Assembly (NCBI GenBank): GCA_965119685.1
Contig: OZ221971.1
Location: 992,001-1,056,000 of the forward strand
Direction of reading: 5' to 3'
DNA: 64,000 bases
DNA from: Merdibacter sp965119685
GTDB lineage: Bacteria; Bacillota_I; Bacilli_A; Erysipelotrichales; Erysipelotrichaceae
Numbering within the stretch: position 1 is the first letter of the stretch; each line of letters begins with the position of its first letter. A model generated the notes under the pieces. That model searched no databases and was not told the DNA's origin. It saw nothing but the letters and a program-made list of their open reading frames with translations. The translations under genes were made by a program, and so were the position numbers. Below are positions 25,718-34,599 of this stretch, in pieces.

Positions 25718-26161
25718 ATGATAAAGTTTATGATCGCTTCTCACGGGCATTTGGCACAGGGGATGCAAAGCGCGCTGTCTATCATCATCGGAGAGCGAGC
25801 AAAGCAGATCTGCACGGTGAACGCCTTTGTAGAGGGGGAAGAGGAAAATGCCAAGCAGCAGCTGGAAGAAGCGCTCTCCCGCTTTTCCCCGCAGGATCAG
25901 GTGATCGTCTTTACCGACATCATGTATGGGAGCGTCAACCAGTATTTGATGCCGTTTGTATCAGATCGGGTCATTGTGATCACAGGCATGAATCTCCCTT
26001 TGCTTTGTGAGGTGATCGCCTGCTGTGAGCTGCGGCAAGAAGATCATGTCGACATGGCGAAGCTGCGGGAGATCATCGCTATGGCACGCGGTGAGCTGCA
26101 GCTGGTCAACGATGTGTTAGCGGAGAAAGAAAAAATAAGCACGGAACAATTTTTTGAATGA
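25718..26161 (+). CDS. PTS mannose-family IIA component
   Basis: The 147-residue protein starts MIKFMIASHGHLAQGMQSA. The His of SHGHLAxG is the HPr phosphorylation site. VFTDIMYGSVNQ is the second family landmark. It is separate from IIB, whereas E. coli ManX is a fused IIAB. The SD is weak, and the start lies six bases after the aldolase stop, so it probably depends on coupling. Confidence 0.92.
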   Translation: MIKFMIASHGHLAQGMQSALSIIIGERAKQICTVNAFVEGEEENAKQQLEEALSRFSPQDQVIVFTDIMYGSVNQYLMPFVSDRVIVITGMNLPLLCEVIACCELRQEDHVDMAKLREIIAMARGELQLVNDVLAEKEKISTEQFFE

Positions 26162-26173
26162 GGAGGAAAAAAG

Positions 26174-26644
26174 ATGATTCGGTTCAATGATGCACAAGGC
26201 AGCTGTGGAAAGGTAGTCGCAGTACGGCTGTTGCCGGGGACGGATTTGATTGAAGGAATAGAGGAAGCGTGCAGGAAAAATGATATTCGGCATGCCTATG
26301 TCAGCTGTTTCGGTTCATTCGCCAAGATCGGCTACATGTATCTGGTAACAAATGCAAAAGCGAAGGTCGGCGCCGGTTATGGCGATGTGCTGGAAAAGGA
26401 GGGGCCGATTGAATTTCTCAACGGCACCGGCGTTGTTTGTCAAAACGAGGACAGCTATGACACTCATTTTCATGCGACGGTTTGCGATCAAAACGGTACC
26501 GTATTTGGCGGGCATATCGTCAAAGGACGAACGCCGGCGCTGACGACGGTGGATCTGGTGCTGTTTGAGGTAGCGGGTGTGGAGTTGCTGCGCGTGTTCG
26601 ACGAAGAGACGGCGCTGACGCAGTTTCTGCCAAAACAGCTATAA
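26174..26644 (+). CDS. DUF296/PPC-domain protein
   Basis: The 156-residue protein has a PPC-type fold, with PGTDLIEGIEEACRKNDI, AYVSCFGSF, DTHFHATVCDQNGTVFGGHIVKGR and TVDLVLFEV. The paired His in HFHA and GGH suggest a metal site, known in some family members. In plants the domain accompanies AT-hook DNA binding; the bacterial versions are of unknown function. AGGAGG precedes the start. Its position in a sugar-acid type operon suggests a metabolic or sensing role (inference). Confidence 0.85.
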   Translation: MIRFNDAQGSCGKVVAVRLLPGTDLIEGIEEACRKNDIRHAYVSCFGSFAKIGYMYLVTNAKAKVGAGYGDVLEKEGPIEFLNGTGVVCQNEDSYDTHFHATVCDQNGTVFGGHIVKGRTPALTTVDLVLFEVAGVELLRVFDEETALTQFLPKQL

Positions 26645-26648
26645 GCTA

Positions 26649-26668
26649 GGGGGCATTTGCCCCTTTTT
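26649..26668 (+). terminator. Internal hairpin before the last gene of the PTS operon
   Basis: GGGGC (26649-26653) pairs with GCCCC (26659-26663) around a short loop, with five T after it. It sits in the 33-base gap between the DUF296 gene and the DUF1537 kinase gene and may lower expression of the latter. Confidence 0.65.
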
Positions 26669-26680
26669 AGGAGGTAGATG

Positions 26681-27910
26681 ATGAAAGAGAGAAAAGTGCG
26701 CATCGGGGTGATTGCAGACGATTTTACCGGTGCTGCGGATGCGGCTTCGTTTTTACAGCAGGCCGGCGGCCGGGTCATACTGTGTACAGAGATTCCCGAG
26801 CAGATAGATGCTGTGTGTGACTGTATCGTGATCGCCTGCAAGATTCGCAGCGTTGACGCTGCAATAGCAACGGCGGTTGCCTTGCGGGCGCTTGCGTTTT
26901 TGAAAATGTGGGGAGCACAGCAGATTTATTATAAGTTTTGTTCGACCTTTGACTCGACGCCGAAGGGGAATATCGGTCCGGTGATGGATGCGCTGATGGA
27001 AGCGTGTCAGGAGCCGTATGCGCTGTTGTGTCCTGCTCTTCCCATCAATCAGCGCACGGTGAAAGCGGGTGTCCTGTATGTGGCGGGCGTACCGCTTGCG
27101 CAAAGCCCGCTGAAGGATCATCCGCTCAACCCGATGTGGGATTCGCGGATTACGGAGCTGATGCGTCCTCAAAGCAAATATCCTTGCGTCGTTTTGCGGC
27201 GGGAACAATTCGACCTCGCAGTTGTCAGAGAGATTGAAAAGCGGTTTGCGGGACAGCCGTTTTATCTCGTTCCGGATTTTGAAAATGAGGAAGATGGCAG
27301 ACGAATCGCGCAGCTGTTCACAGAGAAGCGCTTCAGCGGGGGAGGCTCGGGATTGTTGGCGCATATCCGTTTTGAACGTTCAAAGAAGTCAAGGGAAGAA
27401 AGTGCTGAGGTAAAGCAGGCGGTCATCCTGTGTGGCAGCTGTTCTAAGATGACGAGACGGCAAATCGACTATTATATCCAAGCGGGGTATCCTGCGCTGG
27501 GATTGGATGGCAAAGCGGTTGCGGAGGGAATTGTGCGCGTGGAGGACGCGCTGCGATTTATTCACCGTCATCCGGGTGAGGCGCCGTTGATTTACAGCGA
27601 TGCGGCAGGCAAGGAACTATCGCGTGAAATGGATGAGAAGCAGCTGCATTCTATCTCGGCATGCATGGAGCAGTTTTTTGCAAAGCTGGGCGTTTTCCTG
27701 AAAGCAGAGCGCTTTGACCGTATCGTCGTCGCAGGCGGCGAAACCTCGGGTGCGCTGACACAACGCTTGGGTGAGCGGTGCTTTCTCATCGGGCGGCAAA
27801 TTGCGCCGGGCGTGCCGCTTCTCTATCCGTGCGGAGATACCGCATACACGCTGGTGCTGAAATCCGGCAATTTCGGTGATGAAGATTTCTTTGTAAAGGC
27901 AGTGCGCTAG
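26681..27910 (+). CDS. Four-carbon acid sugar kinase family protein (DUF1537, OtnK-like)
   Basis: The 409-residue protein contains IGVIADDFTGAADAASFL at the N-terminus, YYKFCSTFDSTPKGNIGPV for the sugar-binding domain, and a C-terminal nucleotide-binding domain with VVAGGETSGALTQRL and LVLKSGNFGDEDFF. This is the DUF1537 fold. Members phosphorylate four-carbon sugar acids such as 3-oxo-tetronate, D-threonate or L-threonate (family knowledge). The usual partner genes (OtnC decarboxylase, OtnI, PdxA2) are not here. A zinc aldolase and a PTS are present instead, so the substrate may differ. ATG 26681 is better spaced from AGGAGG than ATG 26678. Confidence 0.88.
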   Translation: MKERKVRIGVIADDFTGAADAASFLQQAGGRVILCTEIPEQIDAVCDCIVIACKIRSVDAAIATAVALRALAFLKMWGAQQIYYKFCSTFDSTPKGNIGPVMDALMEACQEPYALLCPALPINQRTVKAGVLYVAGVPLAQSPLKDHPLNPMWDSRITELMRPQSKYPCVVLRREQFDLAVVREIEKRFAGQPFYLVPDFENEEDGRRIAQLFTEKRFSGGGSGLLAHIRFERSKKSREESAEVKQAVILCGSCSKMTRRQIDYYIQAGYPALGLDGKAVAEGIVRVEDALRFIHRHPGEAPLIYSDAAGKELSREMDEKQLHSISACMEQFFAKLGVFLKAERFDRIVVAGGETSGALTQRLGERCFLIGRQIAPGVPLLYPCGDTAYTLVLKSGNFGDEDFFVKAVR

Positions 27911-28347
27911 GACGTAAAAGGGGTTGATCGCATGTCTGCCGCAGTAAAAAAGGCCGACACATAGTTGTATCGGCATCTCCTTTTGTGAGTAAACGCCGCA
28001 AGTGAATCTGTACGATCGTTATCTGTGTTTGTTTATTCCTGCGGCTGTGACGGTGTGTTCAAAGCCGTAAACGCCTAAGTGCGGCAAAATGATCGAAGAC
28101 GAAGAAAGCGCATGGGAAATAACGCCGCATCATCTCAGATGAAACAAATCTTCCTCTGCGCTTTTTCAATGTGGTGATGGGGCGCCGCTTCAGCTAAAGC
28201 AAGGGCAGAGGGATGCGCATGTGTGGATAGCTTTCATGGAGAAGTCGCTGTCGCATCCAATGTGCAGCTGCCGAGGCAGACGATGTAAGCTTTTCGCAGA
28301 TTTCACAAGAGAGAAAAAATTCATCTTTCGCATAACGGAAATAATGC
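27911..28347. other. Intergenic region with possible terminators
   Basis: There is no believable gene. A hairpin GCCGA/TCGGC at 27953-27974 with a loose T-rich tail could end the PTS operon. Confidence 0.5.
28105..28166 (+). terminator. Possible terminator upstream of azlC
   Basis: AAAGCGCA (28105-28112) pairs with TGCGCTTT (28157-28164) and runs into T. The 44-base inner part can form smaller helices (CATC/GATG, GGAA/TTCC). Confidence 0.45.
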
Positions 28348-28369
28348 TATAATGTCCATGGTGATTTTT

Positions 28370-29080
28370 GTGATAGAAAACAGATGGATACAGGGAATAC
28401 GGGATGGGGTGCCGATTGCGCTGGGCTATCTTTCCGTCTCTTTCGCATTTGGGATGATGGCGGCGAATCAGGGGATGCCGCTTTGGGCAAGCGTGGTGGT
28501 CTCCTTTACCAACTTGACGAGCGCAGGTCAGTTTGCGGCGCTTAGCATCATCACTTCGGCGGGGTCGATGCTGGAGCTGGCGCTGTCGCAGCTGGTGATC
28601 AACCTGCGCTATTTTTTGATGTCGCTCTCTTTGACCCAGAAGGTGGACCCACAGATGACGACGCTTCAGCGCGCCATCGTCGCTCATGGGGTTACCGATG
28701 AGATCTTCGCGGTTTCGACGAGCCGTTATGAGGGCGTCGGCTTTCGTTATATGATCGCTTTGATGGTTTTGCCGATCTTGGGCTGGACTGCCGGTACATT
28801 TTTGGGCGGTGCGGCCAGCGCGCTGCTGCCGGCGGCGCTGCGCGATGCGCTGGGCATCATGATCTACGGAATGTTTTTAGCGATCATCCTGCCGCCTTGC
28901 CGCCGTTCACGGGAAATTTTCATCGTGGTGCTCATCGCCGCGCTGACAAGCTGCCTGTTTTCGCTGCTTTCCTCTTTGATTTCCATCGGCAGCGGTTTTG
29001 TCATCATTTTATGCACGCTGGTCTCCGCAGGGATCGGCGCTTGGCTTTTTCCGGTGAAAGGGGAGAGTACGCATGAATAA
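28370..29080 (+). CDS. azlC: Branched-chain amino acid exporter, large subunit
   Basis: This integral membrane protein of about 236 residues has the AzlC opening GIRDGVPIALGYLSVSFAFG and the segment NLRYFLMSLSLTQK. With AzlD it exports branched-chain amino acids or analogues. The frame is open from ATG 28352, but that codon overlaps the TATAAT at 28348-28353. A start at GTG 28370 (after GGTGAT) or at 28358/28361 is therefore more likely. It overlaps azlD by eight bases. Confidence 0.9.
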   Translation: MIENRWIQGIRDGVPIALGYLSVSFAFGMMAANQGMPLWASVVVSFTNLTSAGQFAALSIITSAGSMLELALSQLVINLRYFLMSLSLTQKVDPQMTTLQRAIVAHGVTDEIFAVSTSRYEGVGFRYMIALMVLPILGWTAGTFLGGAASALLPAALRDALGIMIYGMFLAIILPPCRRSREIFIVVLIAALTSCLFSLLSSLISIGSGFVIILCTLVSAGIGAWLFPVKGESTHE

Positions 29081-29378
29081 TCTGATCGGTTACATGGCGG
29101 TGATGGCGGGCGTCACCTATCTGATCCGCTGTCTGCCGCTGCTGTTCTTTCGCCGCCGCATCAAGAATGTCTTTCTGCAATCGTTTCTCTATTATGTTCC
29201 TTATGCGGTGTTAGGCTCCATGACGTTTCCGGCTATCTTCACCTCGACTTCTGCGTTATTGCCCTCCTGCGTCGGCTGTGCCATCGCCGTTGTACTCGCC
29301 TATCAGAAAAAGAGCCTGCTGCTTGTCGCGTTAGCCGCATCTGCCGCCGCATATCTGACGATGCGCCTGCTTGGGTGA
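29073..29378 (+). CDS. azlD: Branched-chain amino acid exporter, small subunit
   Basis: The 101-residue protein has four short hydrophobic helices and the AzlD pattern MAGVTYLIRCLPLLFFRR, then FLYYVPYAVLGSMTFPAIF. It starts inside the end of azlC, so the two are translationally coupled. Both subunits are needed for export in characterised systems. Confidence 0.92.
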   Translation: MNNLIGYMAVMAGVTYLIRCLPLLFFRRRIKNVFLQSFLYYVPYAVLGSMTFPAIFTSTSALLPSCVGCAIAVVLAYQKKSLLLVALAASAAAYLTMRLLG

Positions 29379-29676
29379 GCGCTTTTTTGCTGCTGATAAA
29401 AGAAAACACAGGGAGAATGGGCGTCTGCGCTCGATCGTGATGACTCTGTGCGCAGGGTTGATGAAGGAATGAGGGTTGGCGAAAGACTTTGTAAAAGAAA
29501 AGCGAAGGGGAAGACAATCGGCAGAAAGAGAGGACGTGTATCCTCTCCATCTCTTCGACAGCAAGCATCGTGAAAGATGCTTTTTCTATACTTTTGTGCC
29601 CGTCCGTGCTATATTGAAGCTGAAAAGTTCACAAAATGAGAATATACGCTGTAAAGATATGAAAAAATGGCTGTAT
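29379..29676. other. Intergenic region before the Pho promoter
   Basis: No gene is evident. It holds a terminator (29563-29585) and then the Pho-box promoter. Confidence 0.5.
29563..29585 (+). terminator. Terminator upstream of the Na/Pi gene
   Basis: AAGCATC (29563-29569) pairs with GATGCTT (29576-29582) around six bases, with T residues after it. It lies 185 bases after azlD. Confidence 0.7.
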
Positions 29677-29731
29677 TTTACATTGATTTAACATTGAGAT
29701 GAATATTTCTTTACGAGCGCCATGGCATAAT
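29677..29731 (+). promoter_or_regulatory. Pho-box promoter of the first Na/Pi transporter
   Basis: Four hexamers are spaced exactly 11 bases apart: TTTACA (29677), TTAACA (29688), ATGAAT (29699) and TTTACG (29710). A -10-like CATAAT follows at 29726-29731. This matches the direct-repeat TTAACA boxes bound by PhoP in Bacillus. The genes it controls are a phosphate transporter and a PhoP/PhoR-like pair. Confidence 0.7.
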
Positions 29732-29757
29732 ACAAATGTAAAGGATGTGTAAAATCT

Positions 29758-31422
29758 ATGGGATTGAATGAATTAAAGGCGATATTTTCATTTATCGGCG
29801 GTTTGGGACTTTTTCTATATGGAATGCACCTGATGGCGGAGGGCTTACAGAAATCCGCCGGTGAAAAGACGAAGCGCTTTATGGGCTATCTGACGAACAA
29901 CCGTGTGCTGGGCGTGTTTGTCGGAGCGCTGATCACAGCGATCATTCAAAGCTCCTCGGCGACGACGGTGATGGTCGTCGGCTTTGTCAATGCCGGGGTG
30001 CTGTCGCTGACACAGGCGGTCGGCGTCATCATGGGAGCGAACATCGGTACGACGATGACCGCATGGTTAGTCTCCATGAGCGAATGGGGCAGCATCTTTC
30101 AGCCGGAGTTCTTCGCTCCGCTGCTCGTGGGCATCGGCGCATTGTTACTATTGTTTGGCAAAAGCCAGCGAAAGAATGAGGCCGGCAGCATTCTGATCGG
30201 CTTCGGTATTCTGTTTTTAGGCTTGGAGGCGATGAGCTCGGCGATCTCTCCATACAGCAGTGCTCCGATTTTTGCGGATGCCTTTGCGCTGATCGGCGCC
30301 AATCCGCTGTTGGGCGTGCTTGTCGGTCTGCTTGTCACGGCGATCATCCAAAGCTCCTCTGCTTCGTTAGGAATTTTGCAGACGTTAGCGATGAACGGCG
30401 TCGTCACATGGAACAGCGCGGTCTTTATCGCATTGGGGCAAAACATCGGTACCTGTGTAACGGCGATGATTTCCTCTGTCGGCGCTAACCGAAACGCCAA
30501 GCAGGCGGCGATGATCCACCTGCTGTTCAACAGCATCGGCGCGCTCATCTTCTCCGTCATCTTTACCGTTTTCTTTCTGGTATATCCGATGATGGGCGGC
30601 ATTCACGTCAACAGCGTGGAGCTGGCGATGTTTCACACCTGCTTCAACATTCTCAATACGATTCTTCTCTTCCCTTTCGCCTCTTCACTGGTGAAGCTGT
30701 CTCAGCGCTTGGTGAAAGAGAAAGCGATGCAACAGGACGAGGATGCCGAAGAAGCGCAGAGCGCGCTTGATGTGCGCATGCTGGAGGCGCCGGGCTTTGC
30801 GATCGAGTCGGCGCAGCAGGAAGTCGGACACATGGCGCAGTTAGTCATGCGCAATGTGGAAGCGAGCCGCCGGGCGTTTGTAGATCGCAGCGAGAAGCGA
30901 ATCGCGGAGATCTTTAAAAATGAGGAGCGCATCAACCGCTATGAAAAGGAGCTGACCGGCTTTCTCATTCAAGTGGACACTGCAATGCTCAACGATCATC
31001 AGCAGCTGCATCGCCGTCATCTGCTTTATGTCGTCAGCGATTTGGAACGCATCAGCGACCGCTGTAAAAATCTGGCGGAACTCAGTGAACAGATGCTCAA
31101 GGAGGAAAACGCATTCTCCATCGGCGGCTATGAAGACTTGGAGAATATGTATAAGCAGTGCATGGAAACGCTGCAGGCGGCATTGCACTATTGGAAAGAG
31201 CCTCAAGCGGCGCACTATTACGAAGCGACACGAAACAGCGAGCAGCGGGTGGACGAGATGGAGACTCAGCTGCGCGACAAGCATATCCGCCGCCTCTCTC
31301 TGCAAAAGTGCAGGGTGGAAGCCGGGGTGATCTTTCTGGATGCGATCAGCGCATTGGAGCGCATCAGCGATTATGCGATGAACATTGCCAAGTATGCGAG
31401 CGAGGAAGCCGCATATTATTAG
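29758..31422 (+). CDS. Na+/phosphate cotransporter with C-terminal PhoU-like domain
   Basis: The 554-residue protein has an N-terminal membrane domain with the paired repeats typical of the Na/Pi (NptA/PNaS) family. TAIIQSSSATTVMVVGFVN and TAIIQSSSASLGILQTLA contain the QSS motifs, and GANIGTT and GQNIGTC follow each copy. From about residue 345 a helical PhoU-like domain follows, including LLYVVSDLERISDRCKNLAE and ISALERISDYAMNIA. It imports phosphate or a related anion with sodium; the PhoU part may tune uptake. It is followed by the response regulator gene after a 19-base gap and preceded by Pho boxes. Confidence 0.93.
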   Translation: MGLNELKAIFSFIGGLGLFLYGMHLMAEGLQKSAGEKTKRFMGYLTNNRVLGVFVGALITAIIQSSSATTVMVVGFVNAGVLSLTQAVGVIMGANIGTTMTAWLVSMSEWGSIFQPEFFAPLLVGIGALLLLFGKSQRKNEAGSILIGFGILFLGLEAMSSAISPYSSAPIFADAFALIGANPLLGVLVGLLVTAIIQSSSASLGILQTLAMNGVVTWNSAVFIALGQNIGTCVTAMISSVGANRNAKQAAMIHLLFNSIGALIFSVIFTVFFLVYPMMGGIHVNSVELAMFHTCFNILNTILLFPFASSLVKLSQRLVKEKAMQQDEDAEEAQSALDVRMLEAPGFAIESAQQEVGHMAQLVMRNVEASRRAFVDRSEKRIAEIFKNEERINRYEKELTGFLIQVDTAMLNDHQQLHRRHLLYVVSDLERISDRCKNLAELSEQMLKEENAFSIGGYEDLENMYKQCMETLQAALHYWKEPQAAHYYEATRNSEQRVDEMETQLRDKHIRRLSLQKCRVEAGVIFLDAISALERISDYAMNIAKYASEEAAYY

Positions 31423-31441
31423 GTGAAAAGGGGGAAGGCAC

Positions 31442-32128
31442 ATGGCAAGAGTATTAGTGGTAGAGGATGATGAGAGCATCCGCAGTCTGATCAAGCTGAC
31501 CTTGCAGCAGTTTCAATATGAAACCGAGGTGTTTGAGGATGCAGAGAGCGCATGGGAATACTTACAGAGCTCTTCGGCAGATATCGGCATCTTTGATTTG
31601 ATGCTGCCGGGGATGAGTGGATTAGCGCTGATTGAGAAGATCCGCAAGGACGAACAGCTGCACGATTTTCCGGTGATCATCCTCACGGCAAAGGACAGTG
31701 AGATCGATAAGGTGATCGGTTTGGATCAGGGAGCGGATGATTATATGACAAAGCCCTTCTCCGTGCTGGAGCTGACAGCGCGCATCCGTTCGCTGTTACG
31801 CCGCAGCAGCGCCAAGACGCAGGAGAGCCACGGCTTTTGCGAGGGCGGTTTGGATATCGACTTTGATGCGCGCAGCGTTCACGTGATGAAGCGGCAGGTA
31901 GAACTTACCTTCAAGGAGTTCGAGCTGTTGAAATATCTGATTACCCATCAGGGAAAGGCGGTCAGCCGGCAGGAGCTCCTCAATCAGATCTGGGGATATG
32001 ACTTTGTCGGGGAGAGCCGCACGCTGGATGTGCATATCAATTCTCTGCGGCGTAAGCTGGGCGCCCCTTATGACGGATGGATTCAGGTGATCCGCGGCGT
32101 CGGCTATCGCTTTGTAAAGGAGGGGTAG
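31442..32128 (+). CDS. PhoP/PhoB-like response regulator
   Basis: The 228-residue OmpR-family regulator starts MARVLVVEDDESIRSLI. The receiver domain has the acidic pocket EDD, the phosphoacceptor Asp in IFDLMLPGMSG and the Lys of DDYMTKPFS. The C-terminal winged helix has RTLDVHINSLRRKLG and IRGVGYRFV. The Pho-type assignment rests on the adjacent phosphate transporter and Pho boxes, not on a diagnostic residue. The sensor kinase gene starts one base after its stop. Confidence 0.9.
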   Translation: MARVLVVEDDESIRSLIKLTLQQFQYETEVFEDAESAWEYLQSSSADIGIFDLMLPGMSGLALIEKIRKDEQLHDFPVIILTAKDSEIDKVIGLDQGADDYMTKPFSVLELTARIRSLLRRSSAKTQESHGFCEGGLDIDFDARSVHVMKRQVELTFKEFELLKYLITHQGKAVSRQELLNQIWGYDFVGESRTLDVHINSLRRKLGAPYDGWIQVIRGVGYRFVKEG

Positions 32129-32129
32129 G

Positions 32130-33521
32130 ATGAGAAAGCGGATTTTGAGAGACTACGTGCTTGTGGTGACGGCGTCGCTGCTGTGCGGCTTTCTGATCTT
32201 CTATCTGGTTGTCTCCAACATCATGCTGGAAACGACGAAGAACGATCTGCATTACACGCTGAAAGCGCTGGAGGCATTGCCGGTAGAGGAGCTGGTCACA
32301 CGTGAGGATGTACTGTCACAGACGCTGGCGGATGAGAATTCCCGTATCACGATCATCGATCAAGCGGGGGAGGTGCTCTTAGACAGCGATGTCAGCGGAA
32401 CCTTGGACAATCATCTGCAAAGAGAAGAGGTGCAGATGGCATTAGAGAAGGGCGAGGGCTATGCGGTGCGCTATTCCGATACGCTGGAATTGCCGATGCT
32501 CTATGTTGCACTGTATTCCCCGCAGCAATCATGTATCTATCGCATCGCGATTCCTTACAGCGGCTTGGAGGCGTATGGGGTATCGCTTTTGCCGGCGGCG
32601 GCGTGCTCTTTCTTGGCGGCGGCGCTGATCGCGCTGCTGTTGGCGCGTAAATCTGCATCCTCTTTGACAAAGCCTTTACAGGAGATCGGCAACGAAATTC
32701 GCCGCGTACAGGATAATGATGCACCGTTGGCTTTCCATACTTTTCACTATGAGGAGCTCAATGAGATTGCCGATACGATCAAGCAGATGCAGGAAGAAAT
32801 TCAGCATTATGTCAAACGGCTGAAACGTGAGAAAAAGATCCGCCAAGAGTTTTTCGATAACGCTTCCCATGAACTCAAAACCCCGCTCACCAGCATCCGT
32901 GGGTATGGGGAGCTGTTGAAAAGCGGCGTGGTGAACGATCCAACACAGGCGCAGGAATGCATCGAGCGCATCTTAAAGGAGACTAACCACATGACGGCGC
33001 TGATTACCGACATCCTGATGATCTCGCGTTTGGAGGGCAATGACGTCGTTGAGGAAAAGGTCGATATCCCATTACGCATCAGTGTGGAGGAGGTGCGCAA
33101 GTCCTTGGAGCCGATGGCGCAGGAAAACCATGTGTTCCTTGAGGCACAGGCGGAGGACTGCGATGTGCACATGTCGCAGAAGCATTTGGAGCAGCTGCTG
33201 ACCAACCTCATCAGCAACGCGATTAAATACAACCGCGAGGATGGAACGGTGGACGTCTTCTTAAAGAGTGAGGGGCACCGTTTGGTGCTCAGCGTCGAGG
33301 ACAGCGGCATCGGCATCTCCAAGGAGGATCAAAAGCATATCTTTGAGCGCTTCTACCGGGTGGATAAAGGACGCAGCCGCAAGATCGGCGGCACCGGGCT
33401 GGGACTGGCGATTGTCAAGCATATCGTTCGTTACTACAACGGTACGATCGATGTGTTCTCCCGTGAAAATATCGGTACGAAGATGACCGTCACCTTGCCT
33501 AATGTCGTCGTCAGACGTTAG
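32130..33521 (+). CDS. PhoR-like sensor histidine kinase
   Basis: The 463-residue protein has a TM helix near the N-terminus (about 12-32), an extracytoplasmic domain of about 120 residues and a second TM helix (about 155-175). A HAMP-like stretch follows, then the H-box FFDNASHELKTPLTSIRGY. The ATPase domain has the N-box LISNAIKYNRED, VEDSGIGIS and GTGLGLAIVKHI. It lacks an obvious PAS domain between HAMP and H-box, unlike Bacillus PhoR. It probably senses phosphate status with the neighbouring regulator (inference from context). Confidence 0.9.
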   Translation: MRKRILRDYVLVVTASLLCGFLIFYLVVSNIMLETTKNDLHYTLKALEALPVEELVTREDVLSQTLADENSRITIIDQAGEVLLDSDVSGTLDNHLQREEVQMALEKGEGYAVRYSDTLELPMLYVALYSPQQSCIYRIAIPYSGLEAYGVSLLPAAACSFLAAALIALLLARKSASSLTKPLQEIGNEIRRVQDNDAPLAFHTFHYEELNEIADTIKQMQEEIQHYVKRLKREKKIRQEFFDNASHELKTPLTSIRGYGELLKSGVVNDPTQAQECIERILKETNHMTALITDILMISRLEGNDVVEEKVDIPLRISVEEVRKSLEPMAQENHVFLEAQAEDCDVHMSQKHLEQLLTNLISNAIKYNREDGTVDVFLKSEGHRLVLSVEDSGIGISKEDQKHIFERFYRVDKGRSRKIGGTGLGLAIVKHIVRYYNGTIDVFSRENIGTKMTVTLPNVVVRR

Positions 33522-33614
33522 AGAACAGCGTTTGAAGAAAACAATCCCGCATTTTCTTAGGAGGGGACTGTCGTCTCACTTCATGGGAGCGAAACCCCTT
33601 CCAAAAGAAAGGCG

Positions 33615-33643
33615 TTGACAAAGAACCCCACATCCTATATAAT
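33615..33643 (+). promoter_or_regulatory. Promoter of the licT-bglP-bglA operon
   Basis: A perfect TTGACA (33615-33620) and a perfect TATAAT (33638-33643) are 17 bases apart: a strong, probably constitutive promoter just before the RAT/terminator leader. Confidence 0.88.
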
Positions 33644-33660
33644 GAAAGTACATTGCGAAG

Positions 33661-33694
33661 GGATTGTTATCTTACGTTACGTGTGAGCAAAACC
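33661..33694 (+). promoter_or_regulatory. Ribonucleic antiterminator (RAT) site
   Basis: The segment begins GGATTGTTA and ends GAGCAAAACC, the conserved flanks of BglG/LicT-type RAT hairpins, and its 3' end overlaps the left arm of the terminator. Bound LicT would stabilise the RAT and prevent the terminator. At 34 bases it is slightly longer than the classical 29-30, through a larger loop. Confidence 0.85.
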
Positions 33695-33725
33695 TGTTTA
33701 AAAGTTCTTTTAAACAGGTTTTTTT
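33689..33725 (+). terminator. Leader terminator controlled by LicT
   Basis: AACCTGTTTAAAAG pairs with CTTTTAAACAGGTT around a very short loop and runs into at least seven T. The left arm shares AAAACC with the RAT, so the two structures exclude each other. Confidence 0.9.
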
Positions 33726-33747
33726 ATCGTTACAGCGAGGTGATAGG

Positions 33748-34599
33748 ATGAAGATATTGCAGAAACTCAATAATAATGCCGTGATTTCCCGTGATAAGGA
33801 AAAAAGGGAAATCATCGTGACCGGGAGGGGAATCGCATTCGGAGCGAAGCTGGGTGCAGAAATCGATGAGAGCAAGATTCAGAAGATTTTTATCCTGCAA
33901 AGCTCGGAGATTCAAAGTGCGTTTCTTCAACTGCTGCAAAACACGCCCGTGGAATACATCGAACTGGCGGAGGAGATCATCGACCATGCACGGATGACCT
34001 TGAATAAAAAGCTCAACGACAGCATTTATATCACGTTAGTCGATCACATCTACTCCTCCGTTGAGCGCTATCGGGAAAATATCATGCCCAACAATGCTCT
34101 GAAATGGGAAATCTGTCAATTTTATCCCGATGAATTTCGCGTCGGACAATATGCCCTGGAAAAGATTGAGGAGAAATATGAGATTCACATGGAGGAGGAT
34201 GAAGCGGCGTTTATCGCTTTGCATATTGTGACGGCGGAGATTGACGACACCATCTCCAAGGTATATGAGATGACGGCGTTTATGAAAGAGATCATCGATC
34301 AGGTGGAAAGCTATTTTTCACTTTCCATCAATCAGCATTCACTGTCATATTTTCGCTTTATCACCCATTTGAAATTTTTTTCTCAGCGGCTGTTCAACCA
34401 TCAGCCCTACTATGACGGAAAAGACCTCGACTTATACGCCTTGATTAAAAAGCGGTATCCAAAAGAATTTGACTGTGTGCAAAACATCAAAGCGTTTTTA
34501 CGACAGGAACACGAGCACACGATGACGATGGATGAGAGTATTTATCTGACGATTCATGTCGCGAAAGTCATACGCGAGACAAAGTCAGAGAAAACATAA
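33748..34599 (+). CDS. licT: LicT/BglG-family transcriptional antiterminator
   Basis: The 283-residue protein has an N-terminal RNA-binding CAT domain, MKILQKLNNNAVISRDKE...VTGRGIAFG, running to about residue 55. Two PRD domains follow, with conserved His in IIDHAR, LVDHIYSSVERY, RFITHLKFFSQRL and LTIHVAKV; these are PTS phosphorylation sites. GAGGTGATAGG gives the RBS for ATG 33748. It binds RAT sites when its beta-glucoside permease is transporting. The RAT in its own leader makes the operon autoinducing. It is followed by the EIIBCA gene. Confidence 0.94.
   Translation: MKILQKLNNNAVISRDKEKREIIVTGRGIAFGAKLGAEIDESKIQKIFILQSSEIQSAFLQLLQNTPVEYIELAEEIIDHARMTLNKKLNDSIYITLVDHIYSSVERYRENIMPNNALKWEICQFYPDEFRVGQYALEKIEEKYEIHMEEDEAAFIALHIVTAEIDDTISKVYEMTAFMKEIIDQVESYFSLSINQHSLSYFRFITHLKFFSQRLFNHQPYYDGKDLDLYALIKKRYPKEFDCVQNIKAFLRQEHEHTMTMDESIYLTIHVAKVIRETKSEKT

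Noticed and set aside
26681..27910. Calling the DUF1537 protein otnK, dtnK or ltnK
   Set aside because: The family has several substrates, and none of the diagnostic partner genes is in the operon.
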